Shown here in pieces: positions 6,504-6,584 of a DNA stretch of 6,584 bases. The stretch covers positions 1 through 6,584 of the forward strand of contig DATKMG010000670.1 of assembly GCA_035541995.1 (NCBI GenBank), read 5' to 3'. The notes beneath the pieces are model-generated. The model searched no databases and was not told the DNA's origin. It worked only from the letters and a program-made list of their open reading frames with translations. The number at the start of each line of letters is the position of its first letter. Position 1 is the first letter of the stretch. A program made the position numbers and the translations under genes. The stretch is from DATKMG01 sp035541995 (GTDB taxonomy: Bacteria > Acidobacteriota > Terriglobia > Versatilivoradales > Versatilivoraceae).

Positions 6504-6575
6504 TGTGGGAGCCGCGCTCCGCGCGGCGAAGTCCTCGGCCAAATTATGGTCGCCGCTCGGAGATCGGCTCCCACA
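6504..6575. repeat. REPIN-like pair of inverted REP arms, copy 2
   Basis: Two 26-nt arms in inverted orientation, 6504-6529 and 6550-6575, match at 23 of 26 positions and are separated by 20 nt. Both begin TGTGGGAGCCG and end CGGCGA when read inward. The left arm holds a perfect 7-bp hairpin GCCGCGC-TCC-GCGCGGC (6511-6527). The right arm holds GCCGCTC-GGA-GATCGGC with one mismatch (6552-6568). It belongs to the same family as 2319-2399; the spacers of the two copies are unrelated. Confidence 0.85.
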
Positions 6576-6584
6576 CTAAAAAGG

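Larger units (their letters stand above)
6155..6584. other. Gene-free interval upstream of the receptor gene
   Basis: About 430 bases without a credible gene. The first 130 carry the receptor leader, its ribosome site and the possible promoter. From about 6310 to the right edge the sequence is a chain of palindromic repeats, described in separate entries. Reading frames across it are Pro/Gly/Lys-rich by-products of the repeats. Confidence 0.75.

Overview
The window looks like a chromosomal segment of an Acidobacteriota genome (Bryobacter/Solibacter-like or a related soil lineage). This rests on gene content only: a large Oar-like TonB-dependent receptor with a carboxypeptidase-regulatory-like N-terminus and the LPLNGRN plug signature, next to a TPR protein and a CRTAC1/FG-GAP (ASPIC/UnbV-type) secreted protein. 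Expansions of these families are typical of that phylum. No rRNA, tRNA, CRISPR array or transposase gene was seen.

Layout, left to right. All three genes read on the minus strand. Positions 1-1165 hold the first 388 residues of a CRTAC1-type repeat protein that runs off the left edge. Positions 1162-2100 hold a secreted 312-residue TPR protein whose stop codon overlaps the start of the CRTAC1 gene (ATGA), so the two form an operon read TPR then CRTAC1. Positions 2101-2879 hold no gene but are packed with small palindromes, including one REPIN-like inverted pair, one nested symmetric cluster of four palindromes and several lone hairpins. A strong intrinsic terminator at 2880-2914 closes the receptor gene at 2939-6154 (1071 residues, clear AAGGAG ribosome site). 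Positions 6155-6584 hold the receptor leader, a possible promoter and a second block of repeats ending in another copy of the same REPIN-like element.

How the parts may work together. The receptor should be a 22-strand outer-membrane transporter for an unknown substrate. The TPR and CRTAC1 proteins both carry signal peptides and would act outside the cytoplasm. The terminator separates the receptor transcript from the TPR-CRTAC1 transcript, so any functional link is by neighbourhood, not by a shared message.

The most interesting material is non-coding. Two copies of a 26-nt REP arm (TGTGGGAGCCG...CGGCGA) occur as inverted pairs on each side of the receptor gene. Many otherwise unrelated hairpins in both intergenic regions share a TCC/GGA apex. 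A short ATGAAAAT motif recurs around them. No mobilising enzyme is encoded here.
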